From positions 1-6,566 of the forward strand of contig JAPOZE010000528.1 in the NCBI GenBank assembly GCA_026706225.1: a stretch of DNA of 6,566 nt, given 5' to 3'. This stretch comes from Acidobacteriota bacterium (lineage in GTDB: Bacteria; Acidobacteriota; Terriglobia; Versatilivoradales; Versatilivoraceae). Shown here piece by piece: positions 1-5,884 of the stretch (positions within the stretch are counted from its first letter, which is position 1; every line of letters starts with the position of its first letter). The notes under the pieces were generated by a model that saw nothing but the letters and a program-made list of their open reading frames with translations, was not told where the DNA came from and did not search any database. A program made the position numbers and the translations under genes.

Positions 1-747
1 GTGACTCCGGACATGTACTTTCCGGCCACTGCCTGCCTGGTGCAGGACAAGCTCGGGATTTCACAGACCTGGGGGTTCGATCTCTCGGCGGCTTGCTGTG
101 GCTTCGTCTATGCGGTCTCTGCCGGGGTGGCCTTTGTCGCCTCGGGAATGCACCGGCGCGTGGTGGTGGTCGGCGCCGATTCCATGTCCCGCATCATCGA
201 CTACGAGGATCGCAACACCTGTGTGCTGTTCGGCGATGGAGCCGGCGCGGTTCTGCTGGAGCCGGCAGTCCAGGAGGAGAATTCCTTCATCGATTCCCAC
301 CACGAGATCGATGGTTCGGGAGGCCCCAGTCTTTGCATGCCGGCCGGGGGGAGCTTGATGCCCCCCAGTTGCGAGACCGTCAAGCAGCGCTTGCACTATG
401 TCAAGCAGGAGGGTCAGCCGGTTTTCAAGTTCGCCACTCGAAAGATGGAGGAAGCCAGCCGGATCGTGCTGGAGCGAAACCATCTGTCGCCCGGCGATCT
501 CCGACTGCTCATTCCCCATCAAGCCAACGCCCGGATAATCCGGGGAACGGCCGAGCGCCTCGGATTGCGTGACGACCAGGTGATTCTGAACCTCCACAAG
601 TTTGGAAACACCACCGCGGCCACCATTCCCCTGGCCATCAGGGACGCCCTTTCCGACAACAGGCTGGTCAAGGGAGACGTGGTCCTGCTGGCCTCGGTGG
701 GTGCGGGATTCACGGTAGGCACGGCGCTGCTTCGCTGGGCTTACTGA
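1..747 (+). CDS. fabH: 3-oxoacyl-ACP synthase III (KAS III), 3' portion
   Basis: KAS III condenses acetyl-CoA (or another short acyl-CoA) with malonyl-ACP to start type II fatty acid synthesis in the cytosol. The visible 248 residues hold the complete Cys-His-Asn triad: Cys32 in DLSAACCGF, His173 in IPHQAN and Asn203 in KFGNTTAATIP. The glycine-rich end (SVGAGFTVG, about 232-240) is also typical. FabH proteins usually have about 320-330 residues, so roughly 80 N-terminal residues lie upstream. The frame is open to base 1, and the GTG there reads as the internal Val of the usual VTPD segment rather than a start. The stop is TGA at 745-747. A hairpin follows immediately and a separate promoter precedes the next gene, so fabH probably ends its transcription unit. 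Family assignment is secure. Acyl-CoA preference (acetyl or branched) cannot be read from the sequence. Confidence 0.95.
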   Translation: MTPDMYFPATACLVQDKLGISQTWGFDLSAACCGFVYAVSAGVAFVASGMHRRVVVVGADSMSRIIDYEDRNTCVLFGDGAGAVLLEPAVQEENSFIDSHHEIDGSGGPSLCMPAGGSLMPPSCETVKQRLHYVKQEGQPVFKFATRKMEEASRIVLERNHLSPGDLRLLIPHQANARIIRGTAERLGLRDDQVILNLHKFGNTTAATIPLAIRDALSDNRLVKGDVVLLASVGAGFTVGTALLRWAY

Positions 748-748
748 A

Positions 749-763
749 GGCCGGAAACCGGCC
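749..763 (+). terminator. Perfect 6-bp hairpin just after fabH stop
   Basis: GGCCGG (749-754) and CCGGCC (758-763) form a perfect stem with an AAA loop, beginning one base after the fabH stop codon. No T-run follows, so this is not a canonical intrinsic terminator. It could be a U-less terminator, an mRNA 3'-end stabiliser or a pause site. Its place between fabH and the promoter of the next gene favours a 3'-end role. Confidence 0.4.
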
Positions 764-772
764 CGGCTACGG

Positions 773-801
773 TTGACGCACGATTCCGATCTCATTATGA
801 T
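773..801 (+). promoter_or_regulatory. Sigma-70-type promoter for the superoxide dismutase gene
   Basis: A -35 box TTGACG (773-778) and a -10 box TATGAT (796-801) are separated by exactly 17 bp, each matching consensus at 5 of 6 positions. Transcription would start near 808, giving a leader of about 97 nt before the ATG at 905. It lies wholly between fabH and the SOD gene, so SOD is probably transcribed independently. I did not recognise an operator in the leader. Confidence 0.7.
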
Positions 802-904
802 TACCGGACGATTTCGAGCAGAATCGCCGGCGCCAATTGCCCGGCTCTTGAAAGGGGCCGTCTGCGCATCACCCTGGTTCCCGATCCTATAGGAGGAGAT
901 CCGT

Positions 905-1534
905 ATGGTTTACGAATGGAAGTTCAATCCGAGGCCTTATTCCGATGAGGAAGCCAAGGAGTTGTTGAAGGATGTGGTCTCGGCCGAAACGAGCGACTGG
1001 CACTACAACACCCATCACAAGGGCTACGTCACTTTCCTGAACAACATCGAGAAGGAGTTGGTGACGGCGGACCGGGCCAAGGCGAACGGCAACTACAGCC
1101 AGGTCGGGGAGTTGAAGCGCCGCTTTACCTGGAACCACGCCGGAGCCCTGCTCCATGACGTGTATTGGGAAGTCATGGGTGGAGACGGCGATGCCTCCAA
1201 GGCTCCCGCACTCTCCGAGGCGCTGACCGCCGAGTTCGGTTCGGTAGACAACTGGAAGGCCGATTTCAAGGCGGCGGCCTTTGCCGCAAAGCTCAGCGGT
1301 TGGGGATTGCTGGTCTACGACGCCCTCTATTCGCAACGCCTGATCAACGTCCTGGTCGACGAGCATCAGTACGGCGCCATCTGGGGCGGGATTCCCTTGA
1401 TTTCCTGTGACGTGTTCGAACACGCCTACTATCACAAGGACGGTCCCGGCCGCGTCAAGTACATCGACAATTTCATTGCCAATCTCAATTGGGAAAGGAT
1501 CGAGAGCCGATACCAGAAGTACGTGGCAGGGTAG
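905..1534 (+). CDS. sod: Superoxide dismutase, Fe/Mn family
   Basis: This enzyme dismutates superoxide to oxygen and hydrogen peroxide. It has no signal peptide and is presumably cytosolic. The 209 residues match family length. The four metal ligands by motif are His33 (DWHYNTHHKGY), His84 (LHDVYW), Asp169 and His173 (DVFEHAYY). Second-shell residues His37, Tyr41, Trp133 (SGWGLL) and Glu172 are present. Position 80, four before His84, is Gly rather than the Gln typical of FeSOD. The C-terminal position that is Gln in MnSOD appears to be His154 (DEHQ, 15 residues before Asp169), as in mycobacterial and some archaeal enzymes. Phe171 replaces the usual Trp between Asp169 and Glu172. Metal use (Fe, Mn or either) therefore cannot be called. 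The ATG is fixed by AGGAGG at 891-896, eight bases upstream. It is likely monocistronic, with its own promoter and large gaps on both sides. Confidence 0.95.
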   Translation: MVYEWKFNPRPYSDEEAKELLKDVVSAETSDWHYNTHHKGYVTFLNNIEKELVTADRAKANGNYSQVGELKRRFTWNHAGALLHDVYWEVMGGDGDASKAPALSEALTAEFGSVDNWKADFKAAAFAAKLSGWGLLVYDALYSQRLINVLVDEHQYGAIWGGIPLISCDVFEHAYYHKDGPGRVKYIDNFIANLNWERIESRYQKYVAG

Positions 1535-1549
1535 TCGTTGAATCCTTCC

Positions 1550-1590
1550 GGGGGAGTATGTCCGCAAAGCCTGTCGAGACCTGCTCCCCC
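1550..1590 (+). terminator. Possible terminator-like stem after the SOD gene
   Basis: GGGGGAG (1550-1556) is complementary to CTCCCCC (1584-1590) across a 27-nt loop. The loop can form a short inner GTC/GAC pairing (1560-1562 with 1578-1580). It begins 16 bases after the SOD stop. The loop is long and no T-run follows, so it is only a weak terminator candidate. Confidence 0.3.
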
Positions 1591-1678
1591 CATCCTCACC
1601 CTGGTCCCACCTGGTTCCTGAATACTCACTGCCAACAGCGATCCCATTGCAAGGATTCTGATTGGGGAGTCCGACAAG

Positions 1679-1692
1679 CCCTCTCCAGAGGG
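1679..1692 (+). other. Small perfect hairpin upstream of the S1-gene promoter
   Basis: CCCTC (1679-1683) pairs with GAGGG (1688-1692) around a TCCA tetraloop. It lies 22 bases before the -35-like element of the S1-protein promoter. It lacks a T-run. It could help end SOD transcription or be a chance structure in GC-rich DNA. Confidence 0.25.
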
Positions 1693-1713
1693 GATGTTCC
1701 TGATCCGATTGCG

Positions 1714-1742
1714 CTGGCAAAGCAACGCGCATTTGCTATAAT
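1714..1742 (+). promoter_or_regulatory. Extended -10 promoter for the S1-protein gene
   Basis: A perfect -10 box TATAAT (1737-1742) is preceded by TG at 1734-1735, forming an extended -10 element. At a 17-bp spacing there is a weaker -35-like CTGGCA (1714-1719, 4 of 6). Transcription would begin near 1749, leaving a leader of about 30 nt with CGGAG at 1766-1770 before the ATG at 1779. A consensus -10 suits a highly expressed ribosomal protein gene. Confidence 0.75.
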
Positions 1743-1778
1743 CCCCATCCAAATTTTCAATCTGCCGGAGTTTTATTA

Positions 1779-3263
1779 ATGGAAGACAAAGATCAAGTGG
1801 ATGCAGGCAGCGAAGTCGTGGACGAGGAAGAAGAGGAAGATTTCGCCACGCTGCTTGCCAAGTATGAACAATCCCGCCCGCCGCTGAAACCGGGACAGGT
1901 GGTCGAAGGCAAGATCGTAGGGATCTACGACAACGAACTCCTGGTGGACGCCGGCGGCCGGTCCGAAGCCACCCTGATGAAGGATGAGATCAAGGGACCG
2001 GATGGGAATCTGCTGTTCGGAATGGGCGATTCCATTTCCGTCATGCTGGAAGGCTCGGCCGATTCGGACATCCAGCTCAGGGTGTCCTACAGAAAGGCGC
2101 TCAGAGCCAAGCAACTGGCGGCCTTGCAGGAATCCATCGACAGCGGCAAGAACCTGGAAGGCAGGGTTGTGGAGGTCGTCAAGGGAGGTTTGTTGGCGGA
2201 CGTGGGCATGCGCGGCTTTATTCCGGCCTCCCAGGTCGACGAGTCCTATGTCGAGGATCTCAAGCCCTACCTCGGACAGACGCTGACTCTCAAGGTGATG
2301 CAGCATGACCTGCCCAACGGCAAGCTGATCCTGTCGCGGCGTGCACTGCTCAACGAAGCCAGGGCCAAAAAGCGGAAGGAGACCCTGGCCACCCTGGCTG
2401 TCGGCCAGCGCCTGCCGGGCATCATTCGGAGAATCCTCGATTACGGAGCCTTTGTGGACATCGGCGGTGTCGAGGGGCTGCTTCATATCTCCGAGATGTC
2501 CTGGAGGCGAATCAAGCATCCGTCCCAGCTCTTCAAGGTCGGAGATCACATCGAAGTAGCCGTTCTCAAATACGATCAGGAGAGGTGCCGAATCTCCCTG
2601 GGCTTCCGCAAACCCGAGGACGACCCTTGGCGCGATGCTGCTGCACTCTTCCCGGAAGGCACCATCATTACCGGAACCGTGAAGAAACTGGAACACTTTG
2701 GGGCATTCGTCGAGCTCGAAACGGGGATCCAGGGGTTGCTGCCGATCTCCGAGATTTCCTGGACCCGCCGATTGTCCCACGCCGACCAGGTTTTGAAGGT
2801 CAACGACGTCATCGACGCCGTGGTGACCAAGCTGGACCCTTCCAATCGGAAGATGTCCATGAGCCTGAAGCAAGTAACCGAGCATCCCTGGGAGGCTTTT
2901 GCCCGAAGCACTGACGTTGATGCCGTTCTTCAGGGCATTGTGACCCGTACGGCCGACTTCGGATTGTTTGTGGAAGTGGCCGAGGGAGTTGAAGGCCTGG
3001 TGCACGTGTCCGAGCTTCCCGAAACACCCGGGCGGGCCTCCGTGTCCAACTACCAGCCCGGGGAAGAAATCGTGGTGAAGATGCTGGGCATGGACCTCGA
3101 CAACCGCCGGATTTCGCACAGCGCCAAAGCGGTCAGCGAAGAGGAAGCCAGGACTGACGTCCAGGAATACCTGGAAAACGCCTCGGAAACCCGGGCGACC
3201 GGACAGGCGCTGGGTGAAAGCTTTCCCGAGGAACTCCAGCAGGGATCACGAAAAGCCGAGTAA
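1779..3263 (+). CDS. rpsA: 30S ribosomal protein S1 (five S1 domains)
   Basis: S1 binds mRNA and helps load it on the 30S subunit. The 494 residues contain a very acidic N-terminal segment (DEEEEEDFATLL, 15-26), then five S1 OB-fold repeats at about 37-106, 123-189, 206-276, 291-364 and 380-451, and an acidic, charged tail. Repeats 3 and 4 carry the typical DYGAFVDIGGVEGLLHISEMSW and HFGAFVE...LLPISEISW cores, with the linking DDPW and EHPW segments. Order and spacing match E. coli S1 domains 1-5. The sixth domain is absent (E. coli S1 has 557 residues). The N-terminal pair, which in E. coli docks S1 on the ribosome, is present and more divergent, as usual. The ATG is set by CGGAG eight bases upstream. 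The gene appears monocistronic with its own strong promoter. An S1-like RNA-binding protein not on the ribosome is the alternative. Confidence 0.92.
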   Translation: MEDKDQVDAGSEVVDEEEEEDFATLLAKYEQSRPPLKPGQVVEGKIVGIYDNELLVDAGGRSEATLMKDEIKGPDGNLLFGMGDSISVMLEGSADSDIQLRVSYRKALRAKQLAALQESIDSGKNLEGRVVEVVKGGLLADVGMRGFIPASQVDESYVEDLKPYLGQTLTLKVMQHDLPNGKLILSRRALLNEARAKKRKETLATLAVGQRLPGIIRRILDYGAFVDIGGVEGLLHISEMSWRRIKHPSQLFKVGDHIEVAVLKYDQERCRISLGFRKPEDDPWRDAAALFPEGTIITGTVKKLEHFGAFVELETGIQGLLPISEISWTRRLSHADQVLKVNDVIDAVVTKLDPSNRKMSMSLKQVTEHPWEAFARSTDVDAVLQGIVTRTADFGLFVEVAEGVEGLVHVSELPETPGRASVSNYQPGEEIVVKMLGMDLDNRRISHSAKAVSEEEARTDVQEYLENASETRATGQALGESFPEELQQGSRKAE

Positions 3264-3380
3264 CCCTCGGTCCGGATACTCAGTCACCGGTTATTCCTCG
3301 CTTGAATCCCACACTCATCCCCTCAATCACCCGGCTGCCGTGGTGGCGCCCCGCCGTTCCGGTGTCCGGCCGCTCCCTTG

Positions 3381-3416
3381 CCGGCATGAGCCGGGTAACC
3401 GCCGTTCGGATGGCGG
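3381..3416 (+). other. Tandem GC-rich hairpins in the 213-bp spacer after rpsA
   Basis: The spacer 3264-3476 has no convincing gene. It holds CCGGC-ATGA-GCCGG (3381-3394) followed by CCGCC (3399-3403) pairing with GGCGG (3412-3416), and just upstream a small CCGG-TGT-CCGG (3359-3369). None is followed by a T-run. They may slow or end rpsA transcription or structure the leader of the dipeptidase mRNA. GC-rich DNA yields such stems by chance, so support is modest. Confidence 0.3.
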
Positions 3417-3476
3417 ACTTGTGAGCCCGAACGCCTTGCGATCAACCGTCGCCGCATCGGGGAGAGGAGTTCCCCA

Positions 3477-4550
3477 GTGAGACCGATTTTTGACGGGCAC
3501 CTGGACCTGGCCCTCTTCGCCCTGGCCCACAACCGGGACATGACCGAGCCCGCCGCGGTCAGCAACCGGCGCGAGCAGGGAATGGCGGATGCGTTGGAGC
3601 GGGGCCTGGGCGCCGTCAGCCTGCCGGATATGAGACGGGGAAGGATAGCGGTGTGCCAGTCTTCCCTGGCGGCCCGGGTGAACCGCAAGATCAGGCCCGT
3701 CAGCCGCCTCGATCTGGACTTCGGCACCCAGGCCATGGCCTACGCCAACGCCCAGGGCCAGTTGGCCTACTACCGGGTGCTGGAAGAGACGGGACAAGTC
3801 GCGCTGATACGCACTGAAAAGGACCTGGACCGGCAGTGGGAGCGATGGGAGCGGGATTCGGATTCAGAACTTCCGGTGGGGATCATAGTCTCCATGGAAT
3901 GCGCCGATCCCATCTTGGGGCCGTATCAGTTGGAGGCCTGGTGGGAGGATGGCCTGCGCAGCGTCTCGCTGACCCACTTCGGATACGGCCAGTACGCGGC
4001 CGGCACCGGCGTCGAGGGGCCCCTCACGCCGCGAGGCCGGCAACTGCTGTCCCGATTGGCCGAAGTCGGCATGACCCTGGACGTTTCCCACCTGGCGGAG
4101 GAGAGCTTCTACGACGCCCTGGACCATTTCCCCGGACCGGTGATCGCCAGCCACAACAACTGCCGGGCTCTGGTGCCGGGGGACCGGCAGCTATCGGACC
4201 AGATGATTCGCTTGCTGGTGGACCGGTCTGCGGTGATCGGCTCGGTGCTGGACGCCTGGATGCTGGTTCCCGGTTGGGTTCACGGCAAGTCTTCGCCGGA
4301 GAATGTCACCTTGGCGGACATGGCCGACCACGTCGACCATGTCTGCCAGTTGGCGGGAAACAGTCTCCACTCGGCCATCGGAAGCGACGTGGGAGGACTC
4401 AACCACATGCCCTCCGACTTCCATACCATCGCCGACCTCCAGAAGCTGGAATCCATCCTGGCGGAGCGGGGATATTCCGAAGCCGACCTGGACAACATCT
4501 TCCACGCCAACTGGCTCCGGCACTTTCGCCGCTGGCTTCCGGAATCCTGA
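3477..4550 (+). CDS. Membrane dipeptidase-type peptidase, family M19
   Basis: M19 enzymes are binuclear zinc hydrolases of the amidohydrolase fold that cleave dipeptides, often including L-D or dehydro forms. The 357 residues carry all expected ligands: His8 and Asp10 in FDGHLDL, bridging Glu141 (SMEC), His205 (DVSHL) and His226 (ASHNNCRAL, with substrate-binding Arg230), and the catalytic Asp304 in GSDVGG. The C-terminal NWLR (345-348 region) matches the family's closing motif. There is no signal peptide or membrane segment, so it is probably cytosolic, like most bacterial members. The GTG start is required because the metal-binding motif begins at residue 6. GGAGAGGAG (3461-3469) lies seven bases upstream, within a small GGGGA/TCCCC stem (3459-3475). 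It converges on the toxin gene with 36 bp between stops. The natural substrate is unknown. Confidence 0.93.
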   Translation: MRPIFDGHLDLALFALAHNRDMTEPAAVSNRREQGMADALERGLGAVSLPDMRRGRIAVCQSSLAARVNRKIRPVSRLDLDFGTQAMAYANAQGQLAYYRVLEETGQVALIRTEKDLDRQWERWERDSDSELPVGIIVSMECADPILGPYQLEAWWEDGLRSVSLTHFGYGQYAAGTGVEGPLTPRGRQLLSRLAEVGMTLDVSHLAEESFYDALDHFPGPVIASHNNCRALVPGDRQLSDQMIRLLVDRSAVIGSVLDAWMLVPGWVHGKSSPENVTLADMADHVDHVCQLAGNSLHSAIGSDVGGLNHMPSDFHTIADLQKLESILAERGYSEADLDNIFHANWLRHFRRWLPES

Positions 4551-4586
4551 TCCTTTTACTTCAAATCACCCTGGGCGTTGGCGGAG

Positions 4587-4850
4587 CTACTCGTAGTGGG
4601 TCCATAGCCTCAGGACCTTTACCGATCTTTCCTCCTCAAGGACCTGGTAAACCAGCCGATGTTGGATGTTGATTCGTCTGGAGTATGCACCGGCCAGGTC
4701 CCCCACCAGCTTTTCATAGGGCGGCGGATTCTGAAAGGGGTCCTCCCGAATGATGTCCAGCAATTCCCGGGCTTTTTCCTTTAATCCGGAAGCAGCCAGC
4801 TTTTTTGCATCTTTCCTGGCCTGCCGGGTGAAGTAAAGCTCCCAGGTCAC
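4587..4850 (-). CDS. yoeB: YoeB/Txe-family mRNA-cleaving toxin
   Basis: YoeB is a RelE-fold endoribonuclease that cleaves mRNA in the ribosomal A site and is held inactive by YefM. The 87-residue product keeps the catalytic set of E. coli YoeB: Glu46 (PYEKL), Arg65 (QHRLVY) and the C-terminal His85-Tyr86 (THYE). The SRRI segment (57-60) is also conserved, so the toxin looks active. I chose the GTG at 4850-4848 because it overlaps the antitoxin stop as GTGA and has AAGGA about nine bases upstream. An in-frame TTG seven codons earlier (4871) is less likely. The overlap implies translational coupling to the antitoxin. Base composition is lower in GC than the flanking genes. The stop faces the M19 gene stop 36 bp away. 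Confidence 0.93.
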   Translation of the reverse strand: MTWELYFTRQARKDAKKLAASGLKEKARELLDIIREDPFQNPPPYEKLVGDLAGAYSRRINIQHRLVYQVLEEERSVKVLRLWTHYE

Positions 4851-5089
4851 CAGTCCAGTTCCTTTTCGCAATTGTCGAGACTGGACTCCATTCCTTCTCG
4901 TATGGACTCGCGCATTCCCGGGATGGAAAGCAGGTAGAGCGTTTCGTTGATTGCGTTCCAGTCTTCTTCGGCAATGAGGACCGCATTGGCGCGTCTTCCC
5001 GTAATCACAACCGGGCTGTGGGATTGGGCTGCCTCATCAATCAGTCTGTAGAGTTTGGAACGAGCTTCGGTTGCGTTCAATGTGGTCAC
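4847..5089 (-). CDS. yefM: YefM/Phd-family antitoxin
   Basis: The antitoxin binds and neutralises the adjacent YoeB-type toxin and, alone or in complex, represses its own promoter. The 80 residues show the Phd/YefM N-terminal dimer and DNA-binding domain: NATEARSKLY with Arg10 at the position known to contact DNA in E. coli YefM, then SHSPVVITGRRANAVLIAEEDW. The helical stretch INETLYLLSIPGMRESI and an acidic C-terminal tail (about 55-80) follow; this tail normally wraps the toxin. The start is GTG at 5089-5087, with GGAGG (5100-5096) six bases upstream, a strong site that would favour antitoxin over toxin synthesis. Its stop overlaps the toxin start. A palindromic operator lies immediately upstream. 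Family and pairing are secure. Confidence 0.94.
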   Translation of the reverse strand: MTTLNATEARSKLYRLIDEAAQSHSPVVITGRRANAVLIAEEDWNAINETLYLLSIPGMRESIREGMESSLDNCEKELDW

Positions 5090-5106
5090 AAGTCACCTCC
5101 GTGATT

Positions 5107-5134
5107 CTTAGCGTACGTCTTGGCGTACGTTAAG
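5107..5134 (-). promoter_or_regulatory. Two-palindrome operator of the YefM-YoeB module
   Basis: Arms 5107-5117 (CTTAGCGTACG) and 5124-5134 (CGTACGTTAAG) form an inverted repeat of 11 bp with one mismatch and a 6-bp spacer. Each arm contains the self-complementary hexamer CGTACG (5112-5117 and 5124-5129), with centres 12 bp apart. E. coli YefM recognises two TGTACA-type palindromes with the same 12-bp centre spacing, so these are the likely antitoxin dimer sites. Transcribed, the repeat could also fold as a hairpin after the methyltransferase stop. Confidence 0.75.
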
Positions 5135-5138
5135 TCAA
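5110..5138 (-). promoter_or_regulatory. Predicted promoter of the toxin-antitoxin operon
   Basis: On the minus strand, TTGACT (5138-5133, 5 of 6) stands 17 bp before a weak -10, TACGCT (5115-5110, 3 of 6). The -35 box overlaps the last codons of the methyltransferase gene. Both CGTACG palindromes fall between or on the two boxes, so bound antitoxin would block RNA polymerase. The poor -10 makes the exact start uncertain. Confidence 0.45.
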
Positions 5139-5884
5139 TCGATATTCAGTTGCTCAACTCGTGCGGCTCGCTCAATGCCGATGTGGGTCCGGCCGGTCCG
5201 GAAGACCCGGGCGCCGGCCAACTCGGAGCGGTGCAGCAGATCCTCAAGCTCGGCACAGGTATAGGCGGCGTGGAGGGAGTCCCGGTAGAGACGTCTCATC
5301 ACCCCGGAATAGTGGCGCCCGAACCAGCCGGCATGCAAGGGGAACTCGAGCCTGGAGGGTCTTCTCAGGTCTCGCAGCAGGATGGCGCCCCCGGGTCTGC
5401 TCACCCGGGAGATCTCGTTGAACAGCGCCAGGGGATCGGGCAGGTGGTGCAGCAGGGAATTGCAGAGGACCAGGTCGAAGCTCCGCTCGGGAAAGGGCAA
5501 TGACTTGGCGTCCCCCAGCCGGAAGTCGAGCCGGTCGGTCACGCCGGCTTCCTCGGCGGCGTCGCGGGCCTTCTGCAGCATGGGTTCCGAAAGGTCCACC
5601 CCGGTCAGGCGCAGGCCGGGGGCTCTCACGGCCAGCATTATGGGGATGAGTCCGGGACCCGTGCCGATATCCAGGGCACTTCCCCTGGCAACCCCCAGCC
5701 TCAATGCATGATCGACAAAAGACCGGTCGATCCGTTCCAGATAGGCTTGAGCGGCCGAAGCCGTGTAAGCCTCGACCCCATCCCGGTCGTCCATGACCTC
5801 CGGCTCGGGGATTCGCTCCAGTTGGAACCAGGACTGAAACGGCATGTCGTTCGCTACCCGCGGCCGCTGGGACCTGTCGCTCAA
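5135..5884 (-). CDS. Class I SAM-dependent methyltransferase, substrate unknown
   Basis: This is a Rossmann-fold methyltransferase of the UbiE-like Methyltransf_11 type. Visible motifs are motif I LDIGTGPGL (71-79), the acidic end of strand 2 VDLS with Asp97, GDAKSLPF (124-131), the FDLVLCNSLLHHLPDP segment (136-151) and RPGGAILLRDLRRPS (163-177). Length (249) suits a stand-alone small-molecule or protein methyltransferase. The start is uncertain: TTG at 5884-5882 overlaps the upstream gene stop as TTGA and has GAGGG about ten bases before it, whereas the in-frame ATG at 5845-5843 (residue 14) has no clear ribosome site. I kept the TTG because it implies coupling to the zincin gene. It lies downstream of lpxD and the zincin on the same strand and ends 45 bp before the antitoxin start. 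Nothing here identifies the methyl acceptor. Confidence 0.85.
   Translation of the reverse strand: MSDRSQRPRVANDMPFQSWFQLERIPEPEVMDDRDGVEAYTASAAQAYLERIDRSFVDHALRLGVARGSALDIGTGPGLIPIMLAVRAPGLRLTGVDLSEPMLQKARDAAEEAGVTDRLDFRLGDAKSLPFPERSFDLVLCNSLLHHLPDPLALFNEISRVSRPGGAILLRDLRRPSRLEFPLHAGWFGRHYSGVMRRLYRDSLHAAYTCAELEDLLHRSELAGARVFRTGRTHIGIERAARVEQLNID

Noticed and set aside
1..3. GTG at the first base as the fabH start.
   Set aside because: It corresponds to an internal Val of the conserved VTPD segment, and about 80 N-terminal family residues would be missing.
61..795. A 244-codon open frame on the minus strand opposite fabH.
   Set aside because: The opposite strand encodes an unmistakable KAS III; this frame is a composition shadow.
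868..885. Similarity of the CACCCTGGT-containing stretch before the SOD gene to one at 1597-1615 after it.
   Set aside because: The match is about a dozen bases with differences, too short to support a flanking repeat or mobile element.
887..1732. A 281-codon open frame on the minus strand opposite the superoxide dismutase gene.
   Set aside because: The plus-strand frame has the full set of SOD ligands and a good ribosome site; the reverse frame shows no recognisable motif.
1776..3119. A 447-codon open frame on the minus strand opposite rpsA.
   Set aside because: It is antisense to a clearly recognisable S1 protein, has low-complexity His/Gly/Gln-rich content without a known domain, and is explained by the GC-rich codon pattern of the real gene.
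3351..3407. CCGCCGTTC occurring twice (3351-3359 and 3399-3407) in the rpsA-dipeptidase spacer.
   Set aside because: Nine-base repeats are expected by chance in GC-rich DNA and no further copies are visible.
5111..5130. GCGTACGT repeated twice, considered as the start of a repeat array or an insertion-site duplication.
   Set aside because: There are only two copies with fixed spacing inside an inverted repeat directly before an antitoxin gene, which fits an operator better.
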